The position numbers and the translations under genes are program-made. The notes beneath the pieces are model-generated. The model was not told the origin of the DNA, did not search any database, and saw only the letters and a program-made list of their open reading frames with translations. Below, in pieces: positions 1 through 12,480 of a stretch of DNA of 64,000 nucleotides. Each line of letters begins with the position of its first letter. Within the stretch, counting starts at the first letter, position 1. The stretch is from Caprella mutica. Its lineage: Eukaryota > Arthropoda > Malacostraca > Amphipoda > Caprellidae. Location: contig CANNZV010000341.1 in the NCBI GenBank assembly GCA_947561585.1, positions 62,001 through 126,000 of the forward strand, written 5' to 3'.

Positions 1-373
1 TCATTCCAATACAGAATAAAAACTGAATTAACTATTTAATATTAGAAATAAGTTATTTGGTTAACAAAACAATTGATAGTACAGAAAAATGTAACGTGAC
101 CCTAAACAAGATTAGCATTATGAATATACCACGTACTTTTTAGTGCACTTGTGAATTAGAGAAAGTAATTGGACCGCAAACTTGTAGAGTAGAGAATCTT
201 TAAATGGTTCAAAATCTCAAATGAAACAATTAAAAACATAAATCCAAGATTAATTGCGTATTAATTGCACTCCCACTGAAATTATAGTAAAATTACGATG
301 CACTCATCGTAAATAATGATTATATATTAAATTCAGTATGATTTCTGTTATTTTCGAAAAAATATTATTCAAT
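1..373. other. unannotated AT-rich left edge
   Basis: I see no coding frame, RNA gene or repeat that I recognise. The sequence is AT-rich and resembles the introns and intergenic DNA of the rest of the window. Confidence 0.4.
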
Positions 374-514
374 GGCAATTTTCCTCAGGGGCAAATTTCC
401 GGGTGGCAATCTACCCACAGTAGCAGTTTTCCCACAGTGAAAATTTTTCTAGTGGCAGTTTTCCCGGGGGCAATCTTCCCAGTGGTAGTTTTCCCAGTGG
501 CAATTTTCCTTGCA
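374..514. repeat. degenerate ~16-bp tandem array (GGCAATTTTCCCAGT type)
   Basis: About nine imperfect units of 15-17 bp follow each other, each close to GGCAATTTTCCCAGT. A short open frame across it (about 338-520) is a by-product of the period and is not a gene. Similar arrays with related wording lie near 28876, 39003 and 56763. Confidence 0.7.
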
Positions 515-908
515 CCATAATAAACGTATATCTATTTTGACATATAATATACTTATATCTTTATTTGTAGTACTGCAGTATACACATACTTAAATAAAAA
601 ACTGTTCTTTATAAATATTAATACTCAATGATGAACAAAAGTAGATATAAGTTCGACCATATTATCATACACTACTCCTTCCTCTGATATAAGTGGAAGC
701 TTCCGTTATCATGCATAATAATATATAGCTCAATATCTTAGTGCATAGCCAGTGCTAGTCAACTAATAACTCAGATCAAGAACAGTTGTGTCTCTTTCTA
801 GGTTTGATTTGTTAGACAAGAATAATCAACTGCAGAATCCTTGTCACCAGATATTCATAAGATTAAGTAATTAAACTATATATAAGCTAACGTGAAAATA
901 AGCTAAAA
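515..908. other. region upstream of gene A
   Basis: There is no gene in this stretch. A TATA-like string (CTATATATAAGC, about 875-886) lies very close to the gene A start codon at 909. It could be part of the promoter, but the spacing would leave almost no 5' untranslated leader, so it may be chance AT richness. Confidence 0.3.
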
Positions 909-3900
909 ATGTTATTGTTTCTAGGAGTGATGGTACTAATTGAAGGTGAGAATTTAAGTATAATTAACGATTCAACCTAATATTACTCTTTTATTCGTTG
1001 AATAAATAATCATCATTAAATAGACACAATATATTCAATCATAATTATGTATTGCAACTCTTTTGAACAGCGGTGACCTCTACGAAAATTGCCGACACAT
1101 TTCCTGCTCAGGTTAAAGGTGTGGTTGGTGAACATCTAGCGATCCCTTGTGAGATCGACAACTGGCTGTGGATATACAGGGTAGCTCACTATAAGGATCT
1201 GTTTAGCTTCTTTCCTAAATCATAAATGATAAATCTAGACAATTCTTAAGTGGGGAGGGGTAGCGTTTAACATGTTTTACATAATATGATAGATAACCAT
1301 TAATTTGCTAATAATGTGAAATATTTACGCTAAAATCACGTCATTTTCAGAAAAAACAAGGTTTTTATTAGTTCAAATTATAAGTTTAAGTGATTATCCG
1401 ATAGATGGCGTAAGTTGTTTACATTATTTCCAGAGATTATTACCTCGAATCTTCATGGACGTTTACAAAATGTTTGATTATCTAAGTAAATAAGCAATAG
1501 TTAATCGAATTTGAGATATTGAGACGATTCCATATATTTAATATATTTAATTGAATATATTTAAATATATTTAATTTAGGGCAAATTTGGCGATGGTTCA
1601 ATTTTGACTGCACTGCCTCTTTAAACCTATTAGAATTATGAAGATTATAAATGAACAGGAACAGCAAATATTATTAGATATCTAGTACTGTATAATGATC
1701 ATAATAATCATAAAATTTCTTTATATCAGGTGGTATGGAGAAACTTAGACGATGGTACAAAATATTCCAATACACCTGAAGAAAACGTGTTTACTTCAAG
1801 GGATGGAGATGAGGTTGTGTTTTTAAACTTCAAATCTCTCACAAAAAGGCACGCTGGCAACTATTCTTGTCAAATAACATCTATGTCATACATTGTACAA
1901 AGTGCCAAGAACGTCTCCGTCACCGTACTCGGTAAGTTAGACTGTATTTTAATGGATCTTAAACATATTCAGCCAAAATGTTTTTGCATTATTTATTGTC
2001 AAAGCTTTTATATATATTATGCGACAAACATCGACAATTATCTTATGTTTATTTCAGAATTTTCTTTGAAGCGGACATCAAATAATAAATATTTTTTCAT
2101 AAAATAACTACTCTATTGCGAATGTTTCTTTTTAACTAAAAACAAGAGAATTCATTTTATATTAACTTAACGTCTTTTTCTAATAAAAAAATTATTTATA
2201 ATTATAAAATATGTTAGATTGGTCATCTCCATACTAGTTACAAGATTTCATAATCGAAATTTCGTTTAATTAGCAAGAAAGTTAATAACTCTATCATAAT
2301 AAACGGGTTATAACGGGTGTCCCAGAAGTTGCGCAACATGTTGGTTATTATGGAGAACCATGCATTAAATTTGCAGTAATAATTTAATATTAAAGGATCA
2401 ACATTGAAGCTCTCAACAGAATAAAAGACAATTTCATGAAGAGAATTGAAACGTTATGATTATGATCAATAAATTGATAATCATATGTCTCTTATAAAAT
2501 TACAGGGTGTTCGACTTCTGGGACACTCTGTGTATAAACGCATTTCATATTTATTTAGTCTAACATCTTAATTATTCATTCACTTTTAAGAATCTACTGA
2601 TGGACTGAAATGGGACATGTCGTACCGTTGTGGACCTGACCACCTGATAGATGGAGAACCTGCCGAATGTGATCCAGAAGGTTTATACCCGTGTTGCCGT
2701 TCAGATGGGCATTGTGGTTCTACACCAATGTTCTGTTCATGCAAATCGTGCATTGATTTCAGGCTCAACAATACAGGTATATTGGTCAATATTTATAAAT
2801 TACAGTAGCAAATAAAATCTGGCAATATAAATGCTGAAATAGTATTGAAATTGTCAACATTTATTGAAGTCAACATTATCAAGCAGTTCGCGGGGTGTGC
2901 ATTTGATTTTATGGGTTCATGTTTCTTATTTTCAAATTTTAATAGTCTTAATTCTTTAGAACTATGAAAACATTTTCGTGATGCAAGAATGATTAATAGT
3001 TTTCATCATCATGTGCACTCAGTATAAGTACACATATCGCAGAGTTTTAATTTATTATCTTGACATTAATAGTTTTAATCTACAGGAATTTTTTTATTGA
3101 AGAGTGTCTTTATAATATCGTTACAATACTCTGGTCTCATGTTAAGTTTTTCGACAGCAATTTCTTTCAACGAGATGTCACCAACCATAGCAAGAGGAAT
3201 CGTTAATAGAAAAGTGGAAATTCCCTGTGGTGTCAAAACACGTGGTTTGGGAATACAACCAGAATTGGAAATAAACGTAAGTTTTAAGATCATACTGAGT
3301 ATTTTTTCTAGTTCTACAGTATAAGACTTATAGATTCTAATATTTGTTGTATCATTGAAGTGATTAATTCACAATTTTAATTTGGGAATAATAAAATATT
3401 ATGATATTTTCTTCAGATGAATTGGAATAAAACCCATCCAGTTTCAGGAGAATCTAAGATGTTGGTGAATTTAGATAATGCCAATTTCTTATTGAATGAC
3501 AGCAGGATATACACTCGCTATGTCTCATACATTCAAACTTTCTTTCTGATAATAAATGGGGTAGTCAAAGAAGACGAAGGAACTTACCACTGCTACTTCA
3601 CATATCAAGGCAAACCCTTCATCAGGAGTATTCAATTAAGTATACTTGGTGAGAATTATTGCACGAAGTTATGAAATAAATTTATTATGATAAAGTTATA
3701 ATACACTTTATATTTTTTGTCTGATAAATTAGAATCAACAAGATACCTTCCATGGAATTCAGACGGTGAATGTGGAAGGGAAGTAAGTTATCGACCTAAA
3801 GGAGTTACCTATTCGAGAACACACAGATCAAGAAAAATAAAGACTCCCTGTGACGCATTAGGAGCAGCACCATGCTGTGACACAAGAAATGAATGTGGCT

Positions 3901-6501
3901 TCACAACTGACTACTGCTCTTGTGATGGATGTGTAGATAGCAGACTTGAGGACGTTCTAGATGGAATTTGTAATGAGTATACTATGTTCACATGTTCAAA
4001 TACGGAGTGCATTGAATATACTTCTCAATGCGATGGGGTGGAGGACTGCGAAAATGGAATAGATGAACACAACTGTAAGTTTGATCGATATATTCATATT
4101 ATATACATTATACACTACAATATATTTCAAACTAAAGTTTTCAAATTAATGCGTCGAAAGGTAACATTGAAGGTCAGTTTGAGGAAGTTCAGACAAACAT
4201 TGTTGCAGAGAAAGGCCAATCTTATTCCCTCCCATGCAAAGTACACAATTTGGGACCTGGAGAACAAGTATGAATCTTACATTGTATGGCAACACATTCT
4301 TAATATATTCCTGTCCAGTTATAATAATATTGGCATTTATACAGATTGGATGGATGAAAATCCGAAAATTTGACATCATAAACCAAAAATCGAATATTGA
4401 AAATAAAGTCAATGCGAGTTACCTCTACTTCGACAAAATAGAGAAGCAACAGGATGGAAAATACGGCTGTCGAATCTGGAAAGAAGGAGGAGGTGTCAAG
4501 TGGAAATTCTTCTACATTAGTAAGTGAAAAAAATTGTACAGTACAAGATATTTGCCTCTTTAAAGATATTTCATTAAATAGTAATTAACTCACAGTCTTT
4601 AACATTGATTGATTGAATCTATATCTGCAGTCGAATTTGGATACTTAGCAAAATTCTTCTAGAAATGTTATTGAGACTAGAGTATATGACTAAAATTCTA
4701 AGGCACACCTATACAGGTTGTATTTAAATATCAAAGTGGTAACAATGTATGAAATTCTTAAAGTTTAAATTTCTTTTATTATTAAGAGATCTCAATAAAT
4801 AAAAATTTAGTTTTCTATGTGTTGAAATAAAAAATTATTACAATGTTCGATAAACTATTATAATTTTCTAAGGCTATTTTATAAAGTTAACTCGCTTCGG
4901 TAAAACATATTCTTTTATGTTGCAAATATGAAAACATTCACTCACAATAATAATATACTTTATATGAAGACCTTTCGCCAATGATCTGATTTTTATGGGT
5001 TTGGTGATTTTATGTTTCATGTTCGGACAAGTGATAATTTACTGTCTGATCATATGTAAGATATTACATATCTTTCTTCTTGCTTTCTTGTTGTCATTTA
5101 ATTTCAATTGGAAAATACGCTTAATTTCGCCTTTATCTTTTCGAGGAGAAACCAGTAAAGATTAATAGAATTAATAAATATTAATACAGTAAAAATGAAG
5201 CAGTCGAGTAATGAAGGACCTGAATTATGAATTGCACCTGAGTTATGAAGTATTTTCTATGATTAAATTATAGAAAACGATATACGTCAAAAATTTGGTT
5301 CTAGTTATTCCTCAATAACCATCGTTTCTCAAAGATTTTAATCATAAAAAACTATCATTTCTTCTGAGATACGAAGTGGCTCTGAGTTATGAAGTAACCA
5401 ATACTTTATAACTCAGTATTTTCACTGTTTATGAAAAAGAGGCTATGTTAATCAGCACTCAGATTACTTTTATGCTAATATTGAATGATATAATTTAATT
5501 CATCTTTCAGCTGTATGTGACATAGAAAACCCAGTTTTGTGTAAGGAAGATAAAAAATGTATCCCCAGAAGACAACTCTGCGATGGAATTTCAAACTGCA
5601 AATTTGGCAGTGATGAAGAGAATTGCACGGGACTGTTGGACTGTTGGTATTTTCATTCTTTAATTGAATTCATATACATTTTATTCATAATATAATGAAA
5701 TATAAAACATTTTTCCCAATAAATTGGTTTCAATGGTTTGTATATATTGTCTTTGGTTTGTATCAACGGCATTGAAGTGAACTCGTATTATCTACAAAAA
5801 CGAATCAAAAATGGTTTTCTCAGTTTTATAATGAAGTCGTTGAAAATAACAGGTTTGTTTTCTACAGCCACTATAACCGCAGAAGAATGCACCACTCCGT
5901 TCTCTCTGGTTGGAGACAAGTGTGTTCTTGCATCCACTTCGCAAATGGACTGGTTTGAAGCTCAGACATTCTGCAGAGAAAACCTCAGCAAGTCCATTAG
6001 CTTCAGCTCTGTTGATGAGATCATTTTCTTCCAAGAAAAAGTTAAAAACTCAAGTAATGTCTCATTATTCACCTTTATCATGATTATCGTAGATGAAATT
6101 TTTGTATCTCTATTTAATTTAGCTTATGGTGTCATAAATATAGGAATAAAGTATCATCATTTTCTTTTTGGTATTGGTAGAATCATTCGTATTTTTCCGT
6201 TCAGATTTGAAATTAAATTTTCCTGCATGGACGGGAGTCTCTGGTGAAACAGTTTGGACAGACGACAACGGCAAGAATGTAAGAATTGATTTATATACTC
6301 CATTTGAATCTAATTTTTAACAGCCTGATAATAACATTTGGCAATTCACTCTCTTTTTAGATAAACACGTTGTTTAACGTGGAACCTGACTCGTATTGTG
6401 CTTATTTGAGTTCCAACGAAATCGCCTCGCTTTCCAGAACTCAGCAGTGCACTGATAAAATGTTCACCATTTGCGAAAAACCTCTCAGTAATTTGTGTTG
6501 A
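909..6501 (+). CDS. gene A: secreted Ig / Cys-rich / LDLa / C-type lectin protein, 13 exons
   Basis: Exons read by eye: 909-945, 1071-1180, 1730-1931, 2591-2776, 3158-3276, 3417-3648, 3733-4074, 4161-4267, 4345-4519, 5511-5642, 5868-6053, 6205-6278, 6361-6501; together 2043 nt, 680 aa, no internal stop. Order: signal peptide (about 1-16), Ig1 (17-116, DxGxYxC-like end NYSC), Cys-rich module (117-178, CC..CG..C.C..C), Ig2 (179-295), second Cys-rich module plus LDLa (296-409, ending IDEHNC), Ig3 (410-503), LDLa (504-547, SDEENC), CTLD (548-680, WTGVSG, EPDSYC, final ICEK). There is no membrane segment, so it is probably secreted; recognition of microbial or self ligands is an inference from domains. 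Each Ig is cut by a phase-0 intron and module borders are phase 1. The exon 5 start was chosen by alignment to gene B; an in-frame earlier acceptor near 3084 is possible. The exon 10 donor (GTTGGT) is weak. Confidence 0.8.
2313..2532. mobile_element. MITE in intron 3 of gene A
   Basis: The ends are inverted copies of GTGTCCCAGAAGT (left about 2317, right about 2512-2526) next to TA dinucleotides, and the interior has no frame. The size (~220 bp) and TA flanks suggest a Tc1/mariner-type non-autonomous element. Confidence 0.55.
5187..5430. mobile_element. MITE in intron 9 of gene A (GAGTTATGAAGT family)
   Basis: The left end begins TACAGTAAAA and the right end is the inverse TTTTCACTGT. The interior repeats GAGTTATGAAG. 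The same family sits in intron 12 of gene B (35500-35724), so the two insertions are independent and not inherited from the gene duplication. Confidence 0.6.
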
Positions 6502-6958
6502 ATTTGTTTAAATTGAAAATTAATCGTAATATTTTCATAAAATATTCCAGTGACTTGTGTTTTAATACCTTTCCTGCAAGAATATTAGAGATAAATCTGC
6601 TTTTATTTGCATAAATATTTTTATTTACAAGAACTAATTCGTATGAAATCTAAGTAATCCTTTCTCTACCCCTGAGGAGATAATTAATAATAATTTTCAA
6701 TGTATATAACACATTACAAACTGCAATCATTGAAATATCTACTTTTTCCACAAAGAGGATGGATAAGAATATTACAGATTCAGTATGCTTTTTATTGCAC
6801 CACTCCTTCACCCCATCTCTCCTAACCTCAAAAAGTCTTGTTCAAATGGGTTTGAGTAAAATCAAACATTTTGTAACATAGAATTTGAAATTCACATCAA
6901 ATTCAAACTATATATTGGATAGTGATGAAGACAACCATTTATCCCCTATGGAAGGTTA
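6502..6958. other. region downstream of gene A, no gene seen
   Basis: This is AT-rich sequence after the gene A stop codon. It probably includes the 3' untranslated region, but no clear AATAAA close to the stop was found. Nothing else is recognisable. Confidence 0.3.
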
Positions 6959-8411
6959 CCAGGAAGAATATTATGGTGGGGTCATAGAAGATTATAGTAG
7001 ACAGACATTATAGGGGGCTGGATCTTACGTAGTTATCGATAATATTCGACAAATATCAACCATTGGCAAAACATCCTATAAACATCTATAATCACCATGA
7101 TGTATAGTAGATTATATCAACCAAAATCTCCGAATATTTTCTGATTATGTTCCTTATATGAACTTCTATGAATGAACCATCTTAAATCTACGAAGATTTT
7201 CTGATAATAATCCTACTATGAATTTGAATGGCTGTAACATCTTAAATCTGCGAAGATTTTATGATTATAATACTTATATAAGTTACTATGACTGAACCAT
7301 CCTAAATCTCTGAAAATTTTCTGATGGTATTTCTTATATGAACTTCTATGACTGAACCATCTTAAATCTTCGAAGATTTTCTGAAGATATTCCTTATATG
7401 AACTTCTATGTCTGAACCATCTTAAATCTTCGAAGATTTTCTGAAGATATTCCTTATATGTACTTCTATGACTGATCCATCTTAAATCTTCGAAGATTTT
7501 CTGATGGTATTTCTTATATGAACTTCTTTGATTGACCCATCTTAAATCTCCGAAGATTTTCTGATGGTATTTCTTATATGAACTTCTATGTCTGAACCAT
7601 CTTAAATCTCCGAAAAAATTTCTGATGGTATTTCTTATATGAAATTCTATGACTGAACCATCTTAAATCTTCGAAGATTTTCTGAAGATATTCCTTATAT
7701 GAACATCTATGACTGATCCATCTTAAATCTTCGAAGATTTTCTGATGGTATTTCTTATATGAACTTCTATGATTGAACCATCTTAAATCTCCGAAATTTT
7801 TCTGATGGTTTAAGATGGTTCAATCATAGAAGTTCATATAAGAAATACCATCAGAAAATCTTTGGAGATTTAAGATGGTTCAGTCATAGAAGTTCATGTA
7901 AGAAATACCATCAGAAAATTTTTCGGAGATTTAAGATGGTTCAATCATAGAAGTTCATACAAGAAATACCAACAGAAAATCTTCGAAGATTTAAGATGGT
8001 TCAGTCATAGAAGTTCATATAAGAAATACCATCAGAAAATTTTCAGAGATTTAAGATGGTTCAGTCATAGTAACTTATATAAGTATTATAATCATAAAAT
8101 CTTCGCAGATTTAAGATGTTACAGCCATTCAAATTCATAGTAGGATTATTATCAGAAAATCTTCGTAGATTTAAGATGGTTCATTCATAGAAGTTCATAT
8201 AAGGAACATTATCAGAAAATATTCGGAGATTTTGGTTGATATAATCTACTATACATCATGGTTGGGAAATATTACGGTGATTATAGTTGTTTATAGAATG
8301 TTTTGCCCATGATGATATATATCGATTATTATATATAATCACATATGATCTAGCCCCCAATAATGTCTGTACACTATAATCTTCTATGACCCCACCATAA
8401 TATTCTCCCTG
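6959..8411. mobile_element. foldback element with arms of tandem 60-bp units
   Basis: The two ends are inverted copies (left from about 6959, right ending about 8411), sharing AATATTATGGTGGGGTCATA. Inside, the left arm (about 7120-7800) is a run of about eleven ~60-bp units (core ACCATCTTAAATCTTCGAAG). The right arm (about 7800-8240) is the inverted complement with about seven units. The whole could fold into a long hairpin. This is the architecture of Foldback-type DNA elements; no transposase is present. Confidence 0.75.
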
Positions 8412-8576
8412 TGTAACGATATCGAGGGAATATTCCAGGAATTAGTGAAAATTAGTTGATCCCTATCGATATCGAGGGAATATTACAAGAATTACTGAAA
8501 ATTTGTTGATCCCCTAAGGATATCGAGGGAATATTCCAGGAATTAGTGAAAAATAGTTGATCCCCTAAAAATTATA
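8412..8576. repeat. tandem repeat, ~55-65 bp period, about 3 units
   Basis: Units contain GATATCGAGGGAATATT and end TTGATCCCC. They follow directly on the foldback element. No coding potential is seen. Confidence 0.65.
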
Positions 8577-8701
8577 AAAGAAGCGATTATAAAAGAAGAA
8601 AAAGAAATAATCTATGAAATATGAAACTATATTTATCGATGATAACCTAAAGATAAACTTGAGTTATCATATTGCATAAAGTTTATTAAAAATACTACTT
8701 C

Positions 8702-8830
8702 TACTGTGTCCAGGATGGTCGAGTGGTTAACGTCGCAAGCAGAAGTCAACAAGGTGCGTGTTCGAGACCCGGAAAGATCAGTTCATTTCTTTCTCCATTT
8801 CTTTCCATTTAATTTGTATATAACAATATG
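8702..8830 (+). mobile_element. tRNA-headed SINE-like copy 1
   Basis: It has a pol III box A (TGGTCGAGTGG, about 8716) and a box B (TGTTCGAGACC, about 8759) at tRNA-like spacing. A body follows that contains TTTAATTTGTATATAACAA. The same head and body occur inverted at 13370-13590 and 53320-53540. It is not a functional tRNA gene: the stems do not close well, and the conserved tail marks it as a dispersed element. Confidence 0.65.
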
Positions 8831-8867
8831 TTTCATTCAACTAATTCATGTATAGTCAAATTGGGGG

Positions 8868-9256
8868 ACATAAGCACCCCCAATTCTATTCTATGATTAT
8901 GGTAGAAAAACTCCTTTAATCTCCCAAAATCTTCTATGATTATGGGTGAAATCATCTGATAGTATAGGAGATTCCCCCTTTTAATTATAGGAGTGAACAT
9001 GGTAGAAAACTTGGACATAAGCACCCCCAATTCTCTTCTATGATTATGGTAGAAAGACTCCTTTAATCTCCCAAAATCTTCAATGATTATGGGTGAAATC
9101 ATCTGATGGTATAGAAGATTCTCCCCTTTAATTATAGGAGCGAAAATGGTGGAAAACTTTGACATAAGCACCCCCAATTCTCTTCTATGATTATGGTAGA
9201 AATGCTCCTTTAATCTCCCAAAATCTTCTATGTCCCCTTTATAATTTTCTCCCTGG
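8868..9256. repeat. tandem repeat, 147-bp period, ~2.6 units
   Basis: ACATAAGCACCCCC recurs at 8868, 9015 and 9162, giving a 147-bp period. The right end (TTCTCCCTG, ending 9256) matches the inverted right terminus of the foldback element at 8411, so this array may be another arm of the same family. A minus-strand open frame through it simply follows the repeat. Confidence 0.7.
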
Positions 9257-9802
9257 GGTCCACAATCATCAGAACGACCGGATTTATGCAGTGAATTAGC
9301 GCGATATTCCTCTGAACGACAGGCTGATGTTTAGGAGACAAAAACCAGCTTCTGTCATGGTCTGGGCCGGGGTAACCTCATCTGGAAAGAAGAGTCCTCT
9401 TTTCTTCATTGAAGAGGGTGTAAAGGTGAACCAGCAAGTTTATTTGAAGTTGTTGGAGGATCAGTTGGTGCCTTGGGGGAACACAACATTAGGTAGAACA
9501 GGTGTTATCCTCCAGCAGGACGGAGCCACGTCCCACACGGCTAATCGCGTTCAAGAATGTTGCAAGAAGAATATGGCTGGGTTCTGGTCGAAGGAGTTAT
9601 GGCCTCCTTCCTCTCCTGATCTGAACCCTATGGACTTTTCCATCTGGAGTATTTTGGAGAGTAAAGCCTGCTCTTCTAATCACTCAAATGTGAACGCTCT
9701 GAAGCAAAAATTGACGACTTGTTGGGACGAAATTCCAGAAGAAACCATCCGTGACGCGTGTAGTCAAGTTCCTGACAGGTTGAGGCGTTTGGTGAAGTCT
9801 TA
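9257..9802 (+). pseudogene. 5'-truncated Tc1/mariner transposase (DD37D type)
   Basis: The C-terminal half of a transposase is readable. It has the second catalytic Asp in QQDGATSHTA and the third in NPMDF, with 37 residues between them (a DD37D spacing). The frame continues upstream of the first in-frame Met at about 9327 to 9257, where it meets the repeat array, with one in-frame TAG near 9296. The DNA-binding half and first catalytic Asp are missing, so it is dead. It is related to but clearly distinct from the copy at 55495. Confidence 0.85.
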
Positions 9803-9977
9803 GGGAGGATATATTGAAAACTAACTATGGAATTTATTTCTTAGATGTATAATGATTTTTTCTGTTCAGTTAGTTTTCTATTTTCTGGTATTTATAAGGA
9901 GATATTTCAATAAATATTTGTCTACACCTGGTCTGATCACCCTGTATGTGCCCAGGAAACATAAACTTTTCTTAATA

Positions 9978-11011
9978 CAGTATGGGCAACAAAAATGTTT
10001 CTGCTTTTTCAAATACTTGAAAATCGTTAGCCCATTTACGAAAAAACTGTATCTTGATCTCTTTTTATCCGCCTCTTATAATACTAGTAACAGGTAAAAA
10101 CAATTTTGAACTGATGGACATAGTTTAAGAACAGGTGAGCAAAGAGTGAGTGTAATTATTTTTGGCATTGCGCGAAGGTTATTCTCAGAGCTAACTCTTT
10201 GATTTTACTTACTATAAGGCAGCGAATAAAAGAAAAAAAATTATAATGGTAGACATTTTAATACAGGGTGCTTACACTTCTTCCTTGGAAAATATTTGGA
10301 AATAGAACAAGTTTAGTAACATTTTGATCTCATCGAAGTTTTCACTCTGAATAGGGTGCTTACACTTCTTCCTCGGAAACTATTTGGAAATTGAACAACT
10401 TCAGTGACATTTTGATCTCATTGAAATTTTCACTCTGAATATTCGTTATTCGCTTGTTCATTGCATGGTTAAAGTCCGTTTTACACTTGCATTTTTAACA
10501 CCGCGGAAAAAAAGCTCTTCTTAAAATGTGTTTACACTTGCGTTCTTTTTATTGCTGAGGGAAAAATCACATTAAATTTCTACTTCAGAGATAAAAAATA
10601 TTAACCATGCAACCTTAACCATGCAATGAACAAGCGAAAAACGAATATTCAGAGTGAAAACTTCGATGAGATCAAAATGTAACTAAACTTGTTCTATTTC
10701 CAAATATTTTCCAAGGAAGAAGTGTAAGCACCCTGTATTAAAATGTCTACCATTATATTTTTTTTTCTTATATTCGCTGCCTTTAAGTAAGTAAAATTAT
10801 AGAGATAGCTCTAAAAATAACCTTCGCACAATGACAAAAATAATCACCCTCACTCTTTGGTTACCTGTTCTTAAACTATTTCCATCAGTTCAAAAATGTT
10901 TTACCTGTTAATAAGAGGCTGAGAAAGAGAGACTAAAGTACAGTTTTTCGTCCATTGGCAAACGATTTACAAGTAGTTGAAAAAGCGGAAACATTTTTGT
11001 GGCCCATACTG
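9978..11011. mobile_element. mariner-type foldback MITE with ~450-bp inverted arms
   Basis: The ends are CAGTATGGGC (9978) and its inverse GCCCATACTG (ending 11011), each next to TA, fitting a TA target duplication. The left arm (to about 10440) and right arm (from about 10600) are inverted copies over most of their length. The left arm also holds a ~90-bp direct duplication (GGGTGCTTACACTTCTTCCT at about 10266 and 10357). No transposase is present. Confidence 0.75.
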
Positions 11012-11138
11012 TAAATTATTTAGAATAACAAGTCTATATATTTCTAACTAAAGTTAATTTAATTTTACAAATTAGTAATTATGATACTACTATATATTTT
11101 TTTATATCCATTATTTGCAAATGCGCCCAGCAACCAGA

Positions 11139-11300
11139 AAAGATCCAAATTTGGGTCGAACAAATTTGAGTCAAAAAATTTGAATTAAAAAAATTATGTC
11201 CAAAATAATTTAGCCAAAAAAATTTGAGACAAAAATAATTGAGACAAAAATAATTGAGACAAAAAAATTTAAGGCAAAAAAATTTGAGTGAAATATTTTT
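11139..11300. repeat. degenerate ~16-bp array (GAGACAAAAATAATT type)
   Basis: About eight to nine imperfect A-rich units follow each other. No coding content is present. Confidence 0.6.
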
Positions 11301-11619
11301 TGACCATTACCATTAAATCTGAAACAGATTCTGCCTTATGCTTTATAATAAAAACAGCATAAATATCTATAATATATAATTCAAATTAGAGAATTATCTT
11401 TAAAACAGTATTGCAATTATTATTCCTTGTAATATTTACACTAGAATAACTGTCAGGTGACAAAAAATGTGGTCTGTCTTGTACGAGGTTTTTTCCAGTA
11501 CAGTTTCAAAAATATCTTGGTTTAATAGGAGGTTTGTCTACTAGGAGATTTTGCTGTATAATACTAAACCAGTACTACTCAATAATACCAAATTATTGTG
11601 AAGTAATTTGAAAAATTGT

Positions 11620-11910
11620 AAATGCAAGACAAAATATATCGCACCAAATATTGAAATCATTGTAAACTAAAGGACTTAATCCACACACAAACAGTATTTT
11701 TAAATATAATTCTTTGTCTATAAGTTACCTCGTGTCACAACTGCATGTTAAAATCTTGCCGTGTTGGCTCGAGTAGAGGTGACTTTACGAGTACTTTGAG
11801 AATATTGATAATAATACCTTAGTTCTACAATATTATGTAGCTACAATAACTCATATTTTTCTTGGAGAGGATTCTTAAAATATGTTTATTACACGATCAA
11901 AATATGAAAT
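11620..11910 (+). repeat. direct repeat, left copy
   Basis: This stretch is similar along its length to 16020-16300 in the same orientation. Shared landmarks include AATTCTTTGTCT, CTCGTGTCACA/CTTGTGTCACA and AATAATACCTT. It does not begin TG or end CA, so an LTR is not supported. The pair brackets about 4.1 kb. Confidence 0.6.
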
Positions 11911-12389
11911 TTCCCATATTGAGCCAACTACTTGTTTCTAAGAATCACTTTTTTCCACAAAAAAACAGAAATATCGATAAATATTCAACGGTTAGTTTTT
12001 TTATAAAATCTTGCCATTCAATCTAGGAATACCACTCAATTACCGAACACTCGCAGTAGTCGAACAGTGGGCATTTACCTACTGATAATGGCTTGTCAAT
12101 GAAAAATCCGACGCTTTAAATCTTATTATAATGAAACGTAAATTATTGAGAGGAAATTGTTTTAAATTTTAAATATAACAAACGTAACTTGACACGAAAG
12201 TATTAAGTTACTGTAAAATAATTTGTTATTAATGAGTTGTTTTGGTTTAATATTAAAGTAGAAAAACGATTGAAATATATTTAATAATTTTCCTCCTTAC
12301 AATTATTCTATTTGGTATTTTGATCGTTTGGTACATTATTCTCTTAAAGTACATGTTTTTAACATTAGAGTGTGTTAATATCCCATTTA
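11911..12389. other. unannotated
   Basis: I see no gene or repeat that I recognise. Confidence 0.3.
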
Positions 12390-12480
12390 CGAAAATTTGT
12401 CGACGAAACGTCTTGTCGATGAAATGTCTCTCGACAAAACGTCTGTTAGCGAAATGTCTGTCGAAAAAACGTCTGCACAC
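12390..12480. repeat. degenerate 16-bp array (GTCGACGAAACGTCT type)
   Basis: About five to six units of 15-16 bp, such as GTCGATGAAATGTCTC and TCGACAAAACGTCTG, follow each other. The minus-strand frame across it reads as short repeated peptides and is not a gene. Confidence 0.65.

Noticed and set aside
8702..8790. A tRNA gene
   Set aside because: Box A and box B are present, but acceptor and anticodon stems do not pair cleanly and the same tail follows the other copies, so it is treated as SINE-like.
8833..9177. Minus-strand 114-codon frame with repeated peptides
   Set aside because: It is the 147-bp tandem repeat (49 codons per unit) read through.
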